From Anaerolineae bacterium (lineage in GTDB: Bacteria; Chloroflexota; Anaerolineae; S016-19), in assembly GCA_015486235.1 (NCBI GenBank), contig WFSD01000163.1:1-39875 (forward strand): DNA of 39,875 nt, given 5' to 3'. The notes beneath the pieces were generated by a model that searched no databases, was not told the origin of the DNA, and saw nothing but the letters and a program-made list of their open reading frames with translations. Numbering within the stretch: the first letter of the stretch is position 1; each line of letters opens with the position of its first letter. The position numbers and the translations under genes were made by a program. This document shows, one piece after another, positions 15,908-23,252 of the stretch.

Positions 15908-16823
15908 GGCGCGCCTCCCCCGCAGCTTCCGGCAGCGCTAAGGCTCGTATTTCCTCCACGCTGGGGTAGCCGTGGTCGTCCAGCCACTTCTCCATCTCCC
16001 TCGCAATGATCCCGTAGATGCCGCTTCCCCGCATGATAGCCGCCGTGCAGACCCCCACCAGGCTCGCTCCGGCCATGATGTACTCGATGGCGTCCTTGCC
16101 GTTGCTGATCCCGCCGACGCCGATGATGGGCAGGTCGACGGCCTGTGCAATGTCGTACACACACCGCAATGATAGCGGCTTCAGCGCCGGGCCGGAGAGC
16201 CAGCCGTATGAATTCTTGCCCCCGAGCCACGGATAGCCGGTCTCCACGTTCAACCCAAAGGCGGGGCCGAAAGAGTTGGTGGCACTGATGCCGTCGGCAC
16301 CAGCCTCTTTTGCCGCCTGGGCTGCGGCCTTCATCTCCCGCCCCAGGGGGCTCATTTTCACCAGCACCGGGACATCCAGGGCGCTCTTCGCCGCGTCTAT
16401 CGCCTCGATCATAGGGCGTGGGTCCTCCCCCAGGTAGTGCGTGGAAAGCTCCAGGGCGTCGGCCCAGGGTTTGAGCTTCGGGGCAAGCTGGGCGATCTCC
16501 TGGGCGGTGTAGCCCAGGCTGATGATGAGAGGGATGCCTGCTTCGTCTGCGGCGCTCCTGGCGATGCTGTACTCCTTGCCGAGCCACCGTTCCGGCGGCA
16601 GTTCCGACCACAATTCTGTGTTGATGAACCCTCCGCGGATCGCCGCCATGTGCGGCATGGGCACCGGCGCGGCGTCCACCGAGATTGTCTTGCTCAGGAG
16701 GCCGCCCGCACCGCCCTCCGCTGCCTCCAGCAGATGCTCACCATCCCGGACGTTGGGCCCAGCAGCGGGAAGCACCGGATTGCGGAACCGCATGCCGAGG
16801 AACTCGACCGTCATGTCAGCCAT
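15900..16823 (-). CDS. Dihydroorotate/dihydropyrimidine dehydrogenase-like flavoprotein
   Basis: A 307-aa FMN-barrel paralogue of the next gene, without the Fe-S tail. It shares FRNPVLPAAGPNV (13-25), VLVKMSP with K156, WLSGPALKPLSL (208-219, matching the PreA CGPAVKP segment) and GVGGIS (235-240). The position of the catalytic-cysteine motif reads ELSTHYLG (125-132), again lacking Cys and the NxS context, so a normal pyrD role is doubtful. Start context MAD-, overlap length (8 bp) and the ATGGCTGA junction are the same at both ends of this gene, pointing to tandem duplication. It probably works with its Fe-S-bearing neighbour on a reduced nucleobase or related heterocycle. Confidence 0.82.
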   Translation of the reverse strand: MADMTVEFLGMRFRNPVLPAAGPNVRDGEHLLEAAEGGAGGLLSKTISVDAAPVPMPHMAAIRGGFINTELWSELPPERWLGKEYSIARSAADEAGIPLIISLGYTAQEIAQLAPKLKPWADALELSTHYLGEDPRPMIEAIDAAKSALDVPVLVKMSPLGREMKAAAQAAKEAGADGISATNSFGPAFGLNVETGYPWLGGKNSYGWLSGPALKPLSLRCVYDIAQAVDLPIIGVGGISNGKDAIEYIMAGASLVGVCTAAIMRGSGIYGIIAREMEKWLDDHGYPSVEEIRALALPEAAGEARHG

Positions 16824-17115
16824 GTACTACCCCTTTTCTGCTCAGTTCCCCCACTCCGACGAAAAGGATTGGGTGCTCGTCGTCCGCCAGGAACTCCGAC
16901 AGGTATACGGCGATCTCTCCCTCACGTCCATCGTCCAGCAGGAAATGGTAGTCCTGCTCGCCTTTGGAGAGACGCTCCCTTATTTCTCTTTCTCCCTCTT
17001 GGAGCTCCAGAACGCCGCCCCATTTCGGCGGATCGAACCACGTCAGGGCTATCACATCCCAGGCACTCCCATCAGTCCCGACGATCTTTCCTTTGTGACG
17101 AGTGGTAAGCGTCAT
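16816..17115 (-). CDS. Unrecognised 99-aa protein in the Mo/Se accessory operon
   Basis: A small soluble, acidic protein starting MTLTTRHKGKIVGTDGSAWDV. It is beta-rich by appearance, with no signal peptide, membrane segment, cysteine motif or family I recognise. An AAGGAG 5 nt before ATG 17115 fixes the start; the longer open frame upstream runs into a palindromic repeat. Its stop overlaps the next gene by 8 bp (ATGGCTGA), so it is translationally coupled to the flavoprotein pair. The central WFDPPKWGGVLEL and the LDDGREGEIAVYL stretch could be useful search seeds. Being locked into this operon suggests a partner or regulatory role; function unknown. Confidence 0.7.
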   Translation of the reverse strand: MTLTTRHKGKIVGTDGSAWDVIALTWFDPPKWGGVLELQEGEREIRERLSKGEQDYHFLLDDGREGEIAVYLSEFLADDEHPILFVGVGELSRKGVVHG

Positions 17116-17143
17116 GCATTCTCCTTTCCCGACCGACGACTCT

Positions 17144-17275
17144 TTCACCGCAAAGCTCGCGGAGTTCGCAGAGAACATTGAAAAGCCGTTAGCAGTTAGC
17201 CGATAGCCGGTAGCGGCCCTTGCCTCTTCAGCATTTTTCATGCTGACAGCTATCGGCTGCCGGCCATCGGCTCTT
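17144..17275. repeat. Composite palindromic repeat at the 3' end of the ssnA-like gene
   Basis: Begins TCACCGCAAAG (compare TCACCGCAGAG of the ribosomal-operon family). From about 17180 it continues with AAAAGCCGTTAGCAGTTAGC and ends GCTATCGGCTGCCGGCCATCGGCTCT, forming imperfect inverted arms around a loop containing CAGCATTTTTCATGCTG. The same GTTAGCAGTTAGC / CTATCGGCTCT element occurs at 31561-31667. The ssnA-like stop codon lies exactly at its edge. Confidence 0.75.
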
Positions 17276-18609
17276 CACATCTCCGCCACGCGCTGCCACA
17301 CTGCCGGGGCGATCTCCAGGCCGCGGGCGGCGATTCTTTCCTCGTCCAGGGTCAGGAGCTTCCTCCCACGCATCAGCACTTTCCCGCCGACGATGGTGGT
17401 ATCCACGTGGGAACCGGAAACACCGAAAACGATGTGCCACGGGAAGTTCCCGTCGGTCACGGGCGTGTACGGGCGGTAGTCCAGCAGGATGATGTCCGCC
17501 GCAGCCCCCGGCTCCAGTTTCCCCACGGGGAAGCCGAAAGCCTCCGACGCCAGCCTGGCGTTGTTCTCCACCGCCATGCGGATGACCTGGTCGGCGCCCA
17601 TCAGTCTAGGGTCGCCCCGCCACACTTTCGGCAGGAGGTAGGCGAACTTCATCTCCATGAACATGTCATTGCTGAAGCCATCGTTTCCCAGCACCACTTT
17701 CATGCCCCCCCGGAGCATGGAAGGGACGTCGGCCACGCCGACGGCGTTGTTCATGTTCGAACGCGGCTGGTGCGAGACCCACGTGCCGGAACTCCGCAGC
17801 GCCTCGATCTCCCACGGGTCCACGTGCACGGCGTGGGCAGCGATGCTCCTCGGGCCGAGTATCCCAAGGTCGAGGAGGCGATGAACCACCCGCTTGCCGG
17901 ACTTCCGGAGGCTGTCGTCCACGTCCTCCCGACCCTCCGCCACGTGGATGTGGAACCCGGCGCCCAGGGGCTCCGCCTCGGCGCGGCAGCGCTCCAGGGT
18001 CTCGTCGGAGAGGGTCAGGGAAGCGTGGAGGCCGAAAGTGCCGGCGAGGCGCGGCGATGGGTTCGACCGGAGTCGCCTCAGGAACCGGACGTTCTCCCGT
18101 ATCCCCGCCAGGGCGCCCTCAGGTCCGTTCCGGTCGGTGACCTCGTAGGCCAGGGACGCCCGCACGCCCGCCTCCTCCACCACGTCGGCGATCACGTCCA
18201 GGGAACCGTCGATGAAGTTCGGGCTGGCGTGGTGGTCGAAAAGGGTAGTAGTCCCGTGGCGTATGGCGTCGGACAGGGCGACCTGTGCGCTTATCCGCAC
18301 TGATTCCTCATCCAGCGCCCGATCCAGCTTCCACCAGAGCCGTTCCAGAATCTGGACGAAAGTCCGGGGAGGCTCTCCCGGCACCGCCATTCCGCGAGCA
18401 AAGGCGCCGTAGAAATGGGTGTGGGCGCAGATGAGGCCGGGCATGACCAGCATCCCATCGGCATCCAAAACCTCGTCTTCAGGGAAGCATTTCGTCACCT
18501 CCGCCGTGGAACCGACGGCATCTATGACGCCATCGGAAATCCGAACGGCGCCGTCTTCCAACACCCCGCCCTCGGACATGGTGAGCACCAAGCCATGAAC
18601 AATGAGCAT
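17275..18609 (-). CDS. ssnA: SsnA-like amidohydrolase
   Basis: A 444-aa metal-dependent hydrolase of the cytosine/guanine-deaminase-like amidohydrolase group. Metal site: H63 and H65 in CAHTHFYG, then HIHVAEG, AAHAVHVD and the Asp of LGNDGFSND. The blocks LWWKLDRALD, TTTLFDHHASP, GLHASLTLSDETLE and HIHVAEGREDVDDSL are characteristic of SsnA, the putative aminohydrolase of selenium-dependent molybdenum hydroxylase loci. Length equals that family. Start ATG 18609 is preceded by AGAGG at 7 nt; the 18 extra upstream codons are unsupported. It is the promoter-proximal gene of the Mo/Se accessory operon. Substrate is probably a purine-like or other amino-heterocycle; this is inference. Confidence 0.85.
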   Translation of the reverse strand: MLIVHGLVLTMSEGGVLEDGAVRISDGVIDAVGSTAEVTKCFPEDEVLDADGMLVMPGLICAHTHFYGAFARGMAVPGEPPRTFVQILERLWWKLDRALDEESVRISAQVALSDAIRHGTTTLFDHHASPNFIDGSLDVIADVVEEAGVRASLAYEVTDRNGPEGALAGIRENVRFLRRLRSNPSPRLAGTFGLHASLTLSDETLERCRAEAEPLGAGFHIHVAEGREDVDDSLRKSGKRVVHRLLDLGILGPRSIAAHAVHVDPWEIEALRSSGTWVSHQPRSNMNNAVGVADVPSMLRGGMKVVLGNDGFSNDMFMEMKFAYLLPKVWRGDPRLMGADQVIRMAVENNARLASEAFGFPVGKLEPGAAADIILLDYRPYTPVTDGNFPWHIVFGVSGSHVDTTIVGGKVLMRGRKLLTLDEERIAARGLEIAPAVWQRVAEM

Positions 18610-18667
18610 TTTTCCGCCTCTTCCCTTCTCCCCGAAATGCATAAAACGTTTCTTACAGCTCAACTAC

Positions 18668-18696
18668 ATTTTAACACACCTTTTGCAATTCTCCAA
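18668..18696 (-). promoter_or_regulatory. Candidate promoter of the ssnA-like operon
   Basis: On the minus strand TTGGAG (18691-18696), a 17-bp spacer, and TAAAAT (18668-18673) lie about 58 bp before the ATG in a locally AT-rich patch. Good spacing and -10 match; -35 is partial. The rest of the 18610-18866 spacer holds a small hairpin (AGCGGAG-tct-CCGCT, near 18778) and nothing else recognised. Confidence 0.6.
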
Positions 18697-18866
18697 ATTC
18701 GCACCTGTACTAAGCGCGCAGGCGAAATATTTTGTAATGATAGGTATTTCATCTCCAGTGGCTTCATGGTGGAACGCAGCGGAGTCTCCGCTCAAAAAGC
18801 AGCCCCTTCGGGTCGCCCAGCTCAGGGCACACCCAATCCACCCGTAATTCGCACTCCGGGGATTGG

Positions 18867-19490
18867 CTATTCAGTCATCAATACGACTCTGGCGGGAGCT
18901 CCGTCACTGCCAGCGATTTTCAGAGGAAGACACGCGAGGTTGTAATTTCCTGGTTCCACGCTATCGAGCGCGAGCCCTTCGACGATAATGACGCCCGTAT
19001 CGAGGAGTATCCGGTGAACCGAGCCATCGCCGTCGGTAGCCTCGATCGAGAGGGCGTCGATCCCTACCAGACGAATCCCACGCGAGAGCACCCATTCGGC
19101 GGCGTCGGGTGTCAACGCTACGAAATCCTCCCGGAACGCATCACTGCTCCCGATCCAGGAACTGTTATCGGTCTTCAGGAGCAAGCGTGACGTGCCCGGA
19201 GGTATTCCGGCATTCTGGAGCGATGCGGCATCCACCGCTTTCACACCCTTGAGATCGGCCACGTAACACGGGCCTGCGAGCACTTCCAGCGGAAGAGCAT
19301 CTGCGCCTGCACCACTCCGGGAAATGTGGCGCGGCGGGTCGACATGTGTACCGGTGTGGGTACCCATGCACAGCCGAGAAACGTAGAATCCTTCTTCAGC
19401 AATCTCCGGGATCCCTTCCAATTCCACAGTCGGGTCGCCGGGCCACACCACCATGCCAGGGCGTATCGTCAACGTTATGTCCAGGATCAT
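18867..19490 (-). CDS. Cyclase-family metal-dependent hydrolase (kynurenine formamidase-like)
   Basis: A 207-aa PF04199-type enzyme. The metal motif HTGTHVDPPRH (45-55) is the family signature, with D17-VVWPGDP nearby; the C-terminal NYNLACLPLKIAGSDGAPARVVLM is also conserved. Relatives hydrolyse N-formyl-kynurenine, isatin or similar cyclic or formyl amides. GGAGG 7 nt upstream selects ATG 19490 over a GTG six codons earlier. It begins 1 bp after the acetyltransferase stop, so the pair is co-translated. No tryptophan-catabolic gene is nearby, so kynurenine formamidase itself is unproven. Confidence 0.85.
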   Translation of the reverse strand: MILDITLTIRPGMVVWPGDPTVELEGIPEIAEEGFYVSRLCMGTHTGTHVDPPRHISRSGAGADALPLEVLAGPCYVADLKGVKAVDAASLQNAGIPPGTSRLLLKTDNSSWIGSSDAFREDFVALTPDAAEWVLSRGIRLVGIDALSIEATDGDGSVHRILLDTGVIIVEGLALDSVEPGNYNLACLPLKIAGSDGAPARVVLMTE

Positions 19491-19491
19491 G

Positions 19492-20403
19492 CTATGACCT
19501 CCATTCACGCCGACTTTCCAGCAGGTACATGCCGCGTGGTGGATTGCCCCGACGGAAAATATAATCCACCACTTCGTACCCCGTGCTGAAAGCCGCTTTC
19601 ATGATCTCCCTCGTGTGTAACCGCCACGCCAGGGCAAGCTCCATGTCCTGCTCTTTCAATGCCTGGAAATCGGGCGGAATTTCCACCAATGCTGGCTCGT
19701 CCGGAGCGTTTTGTGGAAGACTCCAGGATTCGGCCGGGCGCGGTGCCCCATCTTTCCAGGAAGCCGGGTTGATTAGCGCGGCGCCAGAGCCCAGAGCTTC
19801 CTCCCAGGTAGGTGGCTGCTCCTCGCCAGACACTCTCCGGGCGACCCGCTCGCTGGCAATCCACCAATCCACCTGGAATCTGTCCGTTGGCAGGCCTGCG
19901 TATATTCCGGGCATGTCACCATACGCGTCCTCGATGTACATGTGGCTGACTGCCCCAAGCCGGGCGATGTTCAGATGGGCATTCTTGCTGAAAAGCGGGT
20001 CATAAGTCCAGACGACCCAGTCGAGCCCCAGGTTCAGGACGAATTCCCGTTGCGCAAGCTTCAGCCGGTAGCCAATCCTTTTGCTCTGGTATCTCGGCAG
20101 GACTCCCATCATGTCGGAGTAAAATCGGAAGGCCAGCTTGCCGCCTGCTTCTCCGGGCGGGACGATGACGGGATATCCAAAAAGCCATCCAACAAGGGTC
20201 TTCCCGTCGAGAGAGGTAGGCCCATCTTCCACTCCCTCGAGGAATGCCCCATAGTTCATGGCGTTTCCTTCGTTCTGGATGCTGAGGAGAAAGTGAGTTG
20301 GCATCACCTCTCGATCGGTAAAGCGCCAGACCATTTTCTGCAATTCTTCACAGGCGTAGAATTCTTCATAGCTTTCGAGTTGCTTGAGTGTCAGGCTTGC
20401 CAC
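19492..20403 (-). CDS. GNAT-superfamily acetyltransferase (COG3375-like)
   Basis: A 303-aa protein in which residues about 10-180 carry a GNAT fold. FRFYSDMMGVLPRYQSKRIGYRLKLAQRE holds the acetyl-CoA loop (QSKRIGY, about 106-112). The following WVVWTYDPLFSKNAHLNIARLGAVSHMYIEDAYG segment is typical of the large COG3375 predicted acetyltransferases. The C-terminal third is a second small domain of unknown role. GTG start at 20403 with AAGGAG 8 nt before. It is coupled to the cyclase-family gene. Substrate unknown. Confidence 0.8.
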   Translation of the reverse strand: MASLTLKQLESYEEFYACEELQKMVWRFTDREVMPTHFLLSIQNEGNAMNYGAFLEGVEDGPTSLDGKTLVGWLFGYPVIVPPGEAGGKLAFRFYSDMMGVLPRYQSKRIGYRLKLAQREFVLNLGLDWVVWTYDPLFSKNAHLNIARLGAVSHMYIEDAYGDMPGIYAGLPTDRFQVDWWIASERVARRVSGEEQPPTWEEALGSGAALINPASWKDGAPRPAESWSLPQNAPDEPALVEIPPDFQALKEQDMELALAWRLHTREIMKAAFSTGYEVVDYIFRRGNPPRGMYLLESRREWRS

Positions 20404-20465
20404 TGAGTACGCTCCTTAGATGCTCACAGTGTTGACATCGGGAAAATGCATTTCCAATATCCTGA

Positions 20466-20490
20466 GTAGGGGCAGGACTTGTGCCTGCCC
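20466..20490. repeat. Short palindrome GGGCAGG-n7-CCTGCCC
   Basis: A perfect 7-bp stem (20470-20476 with 20484-20490) around ACTTGTG, preceded by GTAG. It is the inverted-orientation partner of the element at 103-123. It sits between the mogA-like stop and the acetyltransferase start. Confidence 0.55.
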
Positions 20491-20517
20491 AGAGATGCAA
20501 CATCTGTTCGGCGGGTC

Positions 20518-21072
20518 TCAGGCCGCTCCCGGCCCAACGATTTCATCCGGGGTCGTGCTTGCCCCTCGCATCAGGTGACCTTCCTCAGCGTGGGGCGAAT
20601 CCTGCAGAAGCTCCACCGCATGAGGCAATGCAGGTAAAATCACCTCCAGGTTCTCCCGAACCGCCTTGGGGCTGCCAGGCAGATTCACGATGAGAGTACG
20701 TCCGCGAATGCCGGAAACGCCCCTGCTGAGCATGGCATGGGGACTAACCCGTAGGCTGGCCGCACGCATCGCTTCGGACAAGCCTGGCGCTTCCTTCTCG
20801 ATCACATCGCGCGTCGCCTCCGGCGTAACATCCCTGGAGGCAAAGCCAGTGCCGCCAGTGGTGACCACCAGGTCGAGATGATCGTCGTCGGCCCAGCGCC
20901 GCAGAACCGCAGCGATCTCGTCACGCTCGTCCGGCACCACGGCAAACCGAACCACCTCCGCCCCCAGCCTTTCACGAAGCATCTCCACCACCAGCGGCCC
21001 GGACCGGTCCTCCCGCTCCCCGCGAGAAGACCTGTCGCTTACCGTCAACACGCCTGCTCTCACTTCGATCAT
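20518..21072 (-). CDS. mog: Molybdopterin adenylyltransferase, MogA/MoaB family
   Basis: A 184-aa protein that adenylates molybdopterin before molybdenum insertion. Start MIEVRAGVLTVSDRSSRGEREDRSGP and the catalytic loop VVTTGGTGFASRDVTPEAT are diagnostic; LPGSPKAVRENLEVILPALPHAVELL closes the fold. ATG 21072 has GAGG 8 nt upstream; the longer upstream frame lacks similarity. It stands alone between repeat-rich spacers but supports a molybdoenzyme theme with the MocA-containing gene 6 kb away. Confidence 0.9.
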   Translation of the reverse strand: MIEVRAGVLTVSDRSSRGEREDRSGPLVVEMLRERLGAEVVRFAVVPDERDEIAAVLRRWADDDHLDLVVTTGGTGFASRDVTPEATRDVIEKEAPGLSEAMRAASLRVSPHAMLSRGVSGIRGRTLIVNLPGSPKAVRENLEVILPALPHAVELLQDSPHAEEGHLMRGASTTPDEIVGPGAA

Positions 21073-21238
21073 CGTTCCACCTCTCGCCGATGTCCCGACG
21101 GCATCCCAGGTGCAGACAGGGAATCCGACGTTAAAAATGTCAGTAGGCCACACGAAATAAGGGCGTTCGAAAACTCCATTTATCATAAGTGCCGAATGAA
21201 TTGGTGACGCTCAAAACCGGTGGGATGGCGCTGCTTTT

Positions 21239-21290
21239 GGCCCTCACCTACCCCAACCCCTCCCTCTCCCGCTGGCGCAGGCGAGGGAAG
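21239..21290. repeat. C-rich palindromic repeat
   Basis: CCCTCACCTACCCCAACCCC...CTCTCCCGCTGGCGCAGGCGAGGGAAGGG is partly self-complementary (CCCTCTCCC with GGGAAGGG around a GC loop). It resembles widespread intergenic repeats with CCCTCACCCC/GGGAGAGGG arms. One copy in this window; non-coding. Confidence 0.4.
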
Positions 21291-21351
21291 GGCTGACAGC
21301 GGCTGCTTGCGAGCGCTTGCTCTTTCCAAACGGAGAAAGAGCTGCATAGGC

Positions 21352-21404
21352 TTGTAGGGCGGACTGTTAGTCCGCCCTTGCGAGCCAGACGGCTCGCCCT
21401 ACAA
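21352..21404. repeat. Three-way palindromic element
   Basis: Outer stem TTGTAGGGC (21352-21360) with GCCCTACAA (21396-21404). Inside are two perfect hairpins, GGGCGGACT-gtt-AGTCCGCCC (21357-21377) and GCGAGCC-agac-GGCTCGC (21380-21397). Outer and inner stems share bases, so alternative folds are possible. It is a compact cruciform-like repeat with no coding content. Confidence 0.6.
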
Positions 21405-21428
21405 TTCCTGCTGACCCCAAATCAAATA

Positions 21429-21452
21429 GGCACCACGTCGTACCGTGGTGCC
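21429..21452 (-). terminator. Hairpin at the end of the ribosomal operon
   Basis: A perfect 9-bp stem GGCACCACG-n6-CGTGGTGCC, followed on the minus strand by TATTTGATTTG. It lies about 175 bp beyond the rpsI stop and is the best candidate end for the super-operon transcript, though the T-run is broken. Confidence 0.5.
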
Positions 21453-21470
21453 CATTGGAAAGCTACCGCC

Positions 21471-21598
21471 TCACCGCAGAGCCCGCATAGCAAATCAACG
21501 AACGAATCAGCAAAACGAATTGCTCCGGGAGAATCTTATCGTTGATTCGCTTGATCGCCCATTCGCTGGTTTTGAACCTCCTCGTTCTCGGCGGTGAA
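21471..21598. repeat. TCACCGCAGAG-ended palindromic element, copy 1 (rpsI 3' side)
   Basis: Begins TCACCGCAGAGCCCGCATAGC and ends CTCGGCGGTGA, giving near-perfect 11-bp inverted ends. The interior carries CAACGAACGAATCAGC and GATTCGCTTGATCGCCCATTCGC, which can pair as an inner stem. Four further copies lie in this window at ribosomal gene junctions (25629, 26274, 26980, 31543). It lies 28 bp downstream of the rpsI stop. Confidence 0.85.
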
Positions 21599-21625
21599 CC
21601 CTTTCAATCAGATCTGCCCCAGAAA

Positions 21626-22018
21626 TTACCGCTTGGTGTACTGTGGCGCCTTGCGGGCCCGCTTGAGACCGTATTTCTTCCGCTCTTTCATGCGGGCATC
21701 CCTTGTGAGGAAGCCACCTGCCCGCATCACAGACCGCAGATCCTCGTCCATTTCGACGAGGGCTCTGGCAAACCCATGAGCAACAGCACCTGCCTGGCCG
21801 GTGATACCACCCCCCTTGACCACCACAGTTACGTTGAGCTTGTCCTCCATGCCAGCGGCTTTCAGAGGAGCCATCACGGTGATCAGGTCCACCGAACGGG
21901 TAAAATACTCCTCCACCGGCTTGTTGTTGACCACGATTCTCCCCTCGCCGGGGTACAGCCTCACCTGAGCGTTAGCGGTCTTCCGCCTGCCAACCGCATA
22001 GTTGTAACGAACTGACAT
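21626..22018 (-). CDS. rpsI: Small ribosomal subunit protein uS9
   Basis: A 130-aa protein of the 30S head whose C-terminal tail reaches the P-site tRNA. Visible: YAVGRRKTANAQVRLYPGEG at the start, VKGGGITGQAGAVAHGFARAL in the middle, and the basic end KKYGLKRARKAPQYTKR finishing in the conserved KR. GGAGG 5 nt upstream selects ATG 22018 over a TTG one codon before. Last gene of the super-operon, 12 bp after rplM. Confidence 0.97.
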   Translation of the reverse strand: MSVRYNYAVGRRKTANAQVRLYPGEGRIVVNNKPVEEYFTRSVDLITVMAPLKAAGMEDKLNVTVVVKGGGITGQAGAVAHGFARALVEMDEDLRSVMRAGGFLTRDARMKERKKYGLKRARKAPQYTKR

Positions 22019-22030
22019 CAACTCCTCCCT

Positions 22031-22459
22031 TTATAAGTCCAAAGGTTCAGGCCTCTGCGCTTTATGCGGATGATCCGGCCCCGCATATACTTTCAGCTTC
22101 TTCGACATCTCCCGCCCGAGGCGATTCTTGGGCAACATTCCCCGCACGGCGAACTCCACGGCCCGCTCCGGGTGCCTCTGCAGCAGGTCCCGAAGGCTGA
22201 CCGCCTTGAGACCGCCCGGATAGCCGGAATGCCTGTAGTAGATTTTCTGCGTAAGCTTTCTGCCCGTCACGTGAATCTTCTCCGCGTTTACGACGATCAC
22301 ATAATCCCCGGTGTCCACATGTGGGGAGAAAATCGGTTTGTTCTTGCCGCGCAAAATCCTGGCGATCTCGCTGGCAAGGCGGCCAAGCGTCTTCCCCTGA
22401 GCATCCACCACGTACCACTTACGCTTTATGTCCCCCGGCTTAGGTGTGTATGTACGCAC
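22031..22459 (-). CDS. rplM: Large ribosomal subunit protein uL13
   Basis: A 142-aa early-assembly 50S protein. Conserved blocks: [47 protein letters not shown] and [14 protein letters not shown]. Normal length. Its start overlaps the truA 3' end by 20 bp, so the two are probably coupled, and the usual rplM-rpsI pair follows. Confidence 0.97.
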   Translation of the reverse strand: MRTYTPKPGDIKRKWYVVDAQGKTLGRLASEIARILRGKNKPIFSPHVDTGDYVIVVNAEKIHVTGRKLTQKIYYRHSGYPGGLKAVSLRDLLQRHPERAVEFAVRGMLPKNRLGREMSKKLKVYAGPDHPHKAQRPEPLDL

Positions 22460-23252
22460 TCCTATTTCCCTCCTTCAACCCCGGAACCGTAAACTCCAGC
22501 TCCGGCGGATATTCAACTCTCACAAGGCAAAGCCCCCGGGACGGCGCTGGTGGCCCCGAGCGAGAAATATCCGGCCTGTCCAGCAGTTCAGCCATTTCCT
22601 CCGGAGCCCGCATGCCCTGCCCGACTTCCAGCATCGTCCCTACCAGACGACGCACCATCTTTCGTAGAAAAGCGTTCGCCGTTATCCAGAACTCCACTTC
22701 GTTTCCCCGAGTCGCCCATTCCGCCCGATGGATGGTGCGGATTCGATTCTCTCCCTGGGGCGGGTGCCCGAACCCACCGAAATCATGGGTACCCTGGATC
22801 GCCTCTGCCGCCCTCGACATCTTGTCCACATCCAGCGGATGCTCAAGATAAGCCGAGAATCTCCTGCGCAACGGCGACCGCCACGGAGCGTTCCAAATGC
22901 GATAGACGTAAGTCCTGCTCACGGCGCTGAACCGTGGGTGAAACCCTTCCGGTGCCTCTGCCAAAGCCAAAACAGATATGTCCTTCGGAAGAATCGCATT
23001 CAATGCCCGCTGCAGCCTTTGGCCATCCTCTTTCCACCTCAATGGGAAGGAGATTACCTGACCACAGGCATGGACCCCGGCATCGGTACGTCCTGCCCCA
23101 ACCACCCTGACATGACTCCCTGCCAGCCTGGTCAAAGCCGCTTCCAGCGCGCCCTGCACCGTAGGCACATCCGCCTGCACCTGGAATCCAAAGTACTCGG
23201 TGCCGTCATATTCCACTACCGCCCGCCACATAGCGGGCCCTGCAACACCCAT
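22440..23252 (-). CDS. truA: tRNA pseudouridine synthase A
   Basis: A 270-aa enzyme forming pseudouridine at tRNA positions 38-40. The N-terminal [13 protein letters not shown] and the catalytic-Asp motif GRTDAGVHA (D57) are diagnostic; [17 protein letters not shown] is the C-terminal family block. The start is ambiguous: GTG 23255 overlaps the rplQ stop, ATG 23252 is next to it, and ATG 23231 begins exactly at the usual N-terminus ([10 protein letters not shown]). Position truA after rplQ is common in Gram-positive-like operons. Confidence 0.95.
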   Translation of the reverse strand: MGVAGPAMWRAVVEYDGTEYFGFQVQADVPTVQGALEAALTRLAGSHVRVVGAGRTDAGVHACGQVISFPLRWKEDGQRLQRALNAILPKDISVLALAEAPEGFHPRFSAVSRTYVYRIWNAPWRSPLRRRFSAYLEHPLDVDKMSRAAEAIQGTHDFGGFGHPPQGENRIRTIHRAEWATRGNEVEFWITANAFLRKMVRRLVGTMLEVGQGMRAPEEMAELLDRPDISRSGPPAPSRGLCLVRVEYPPELEFTVPGLKEGNRSAYIHT

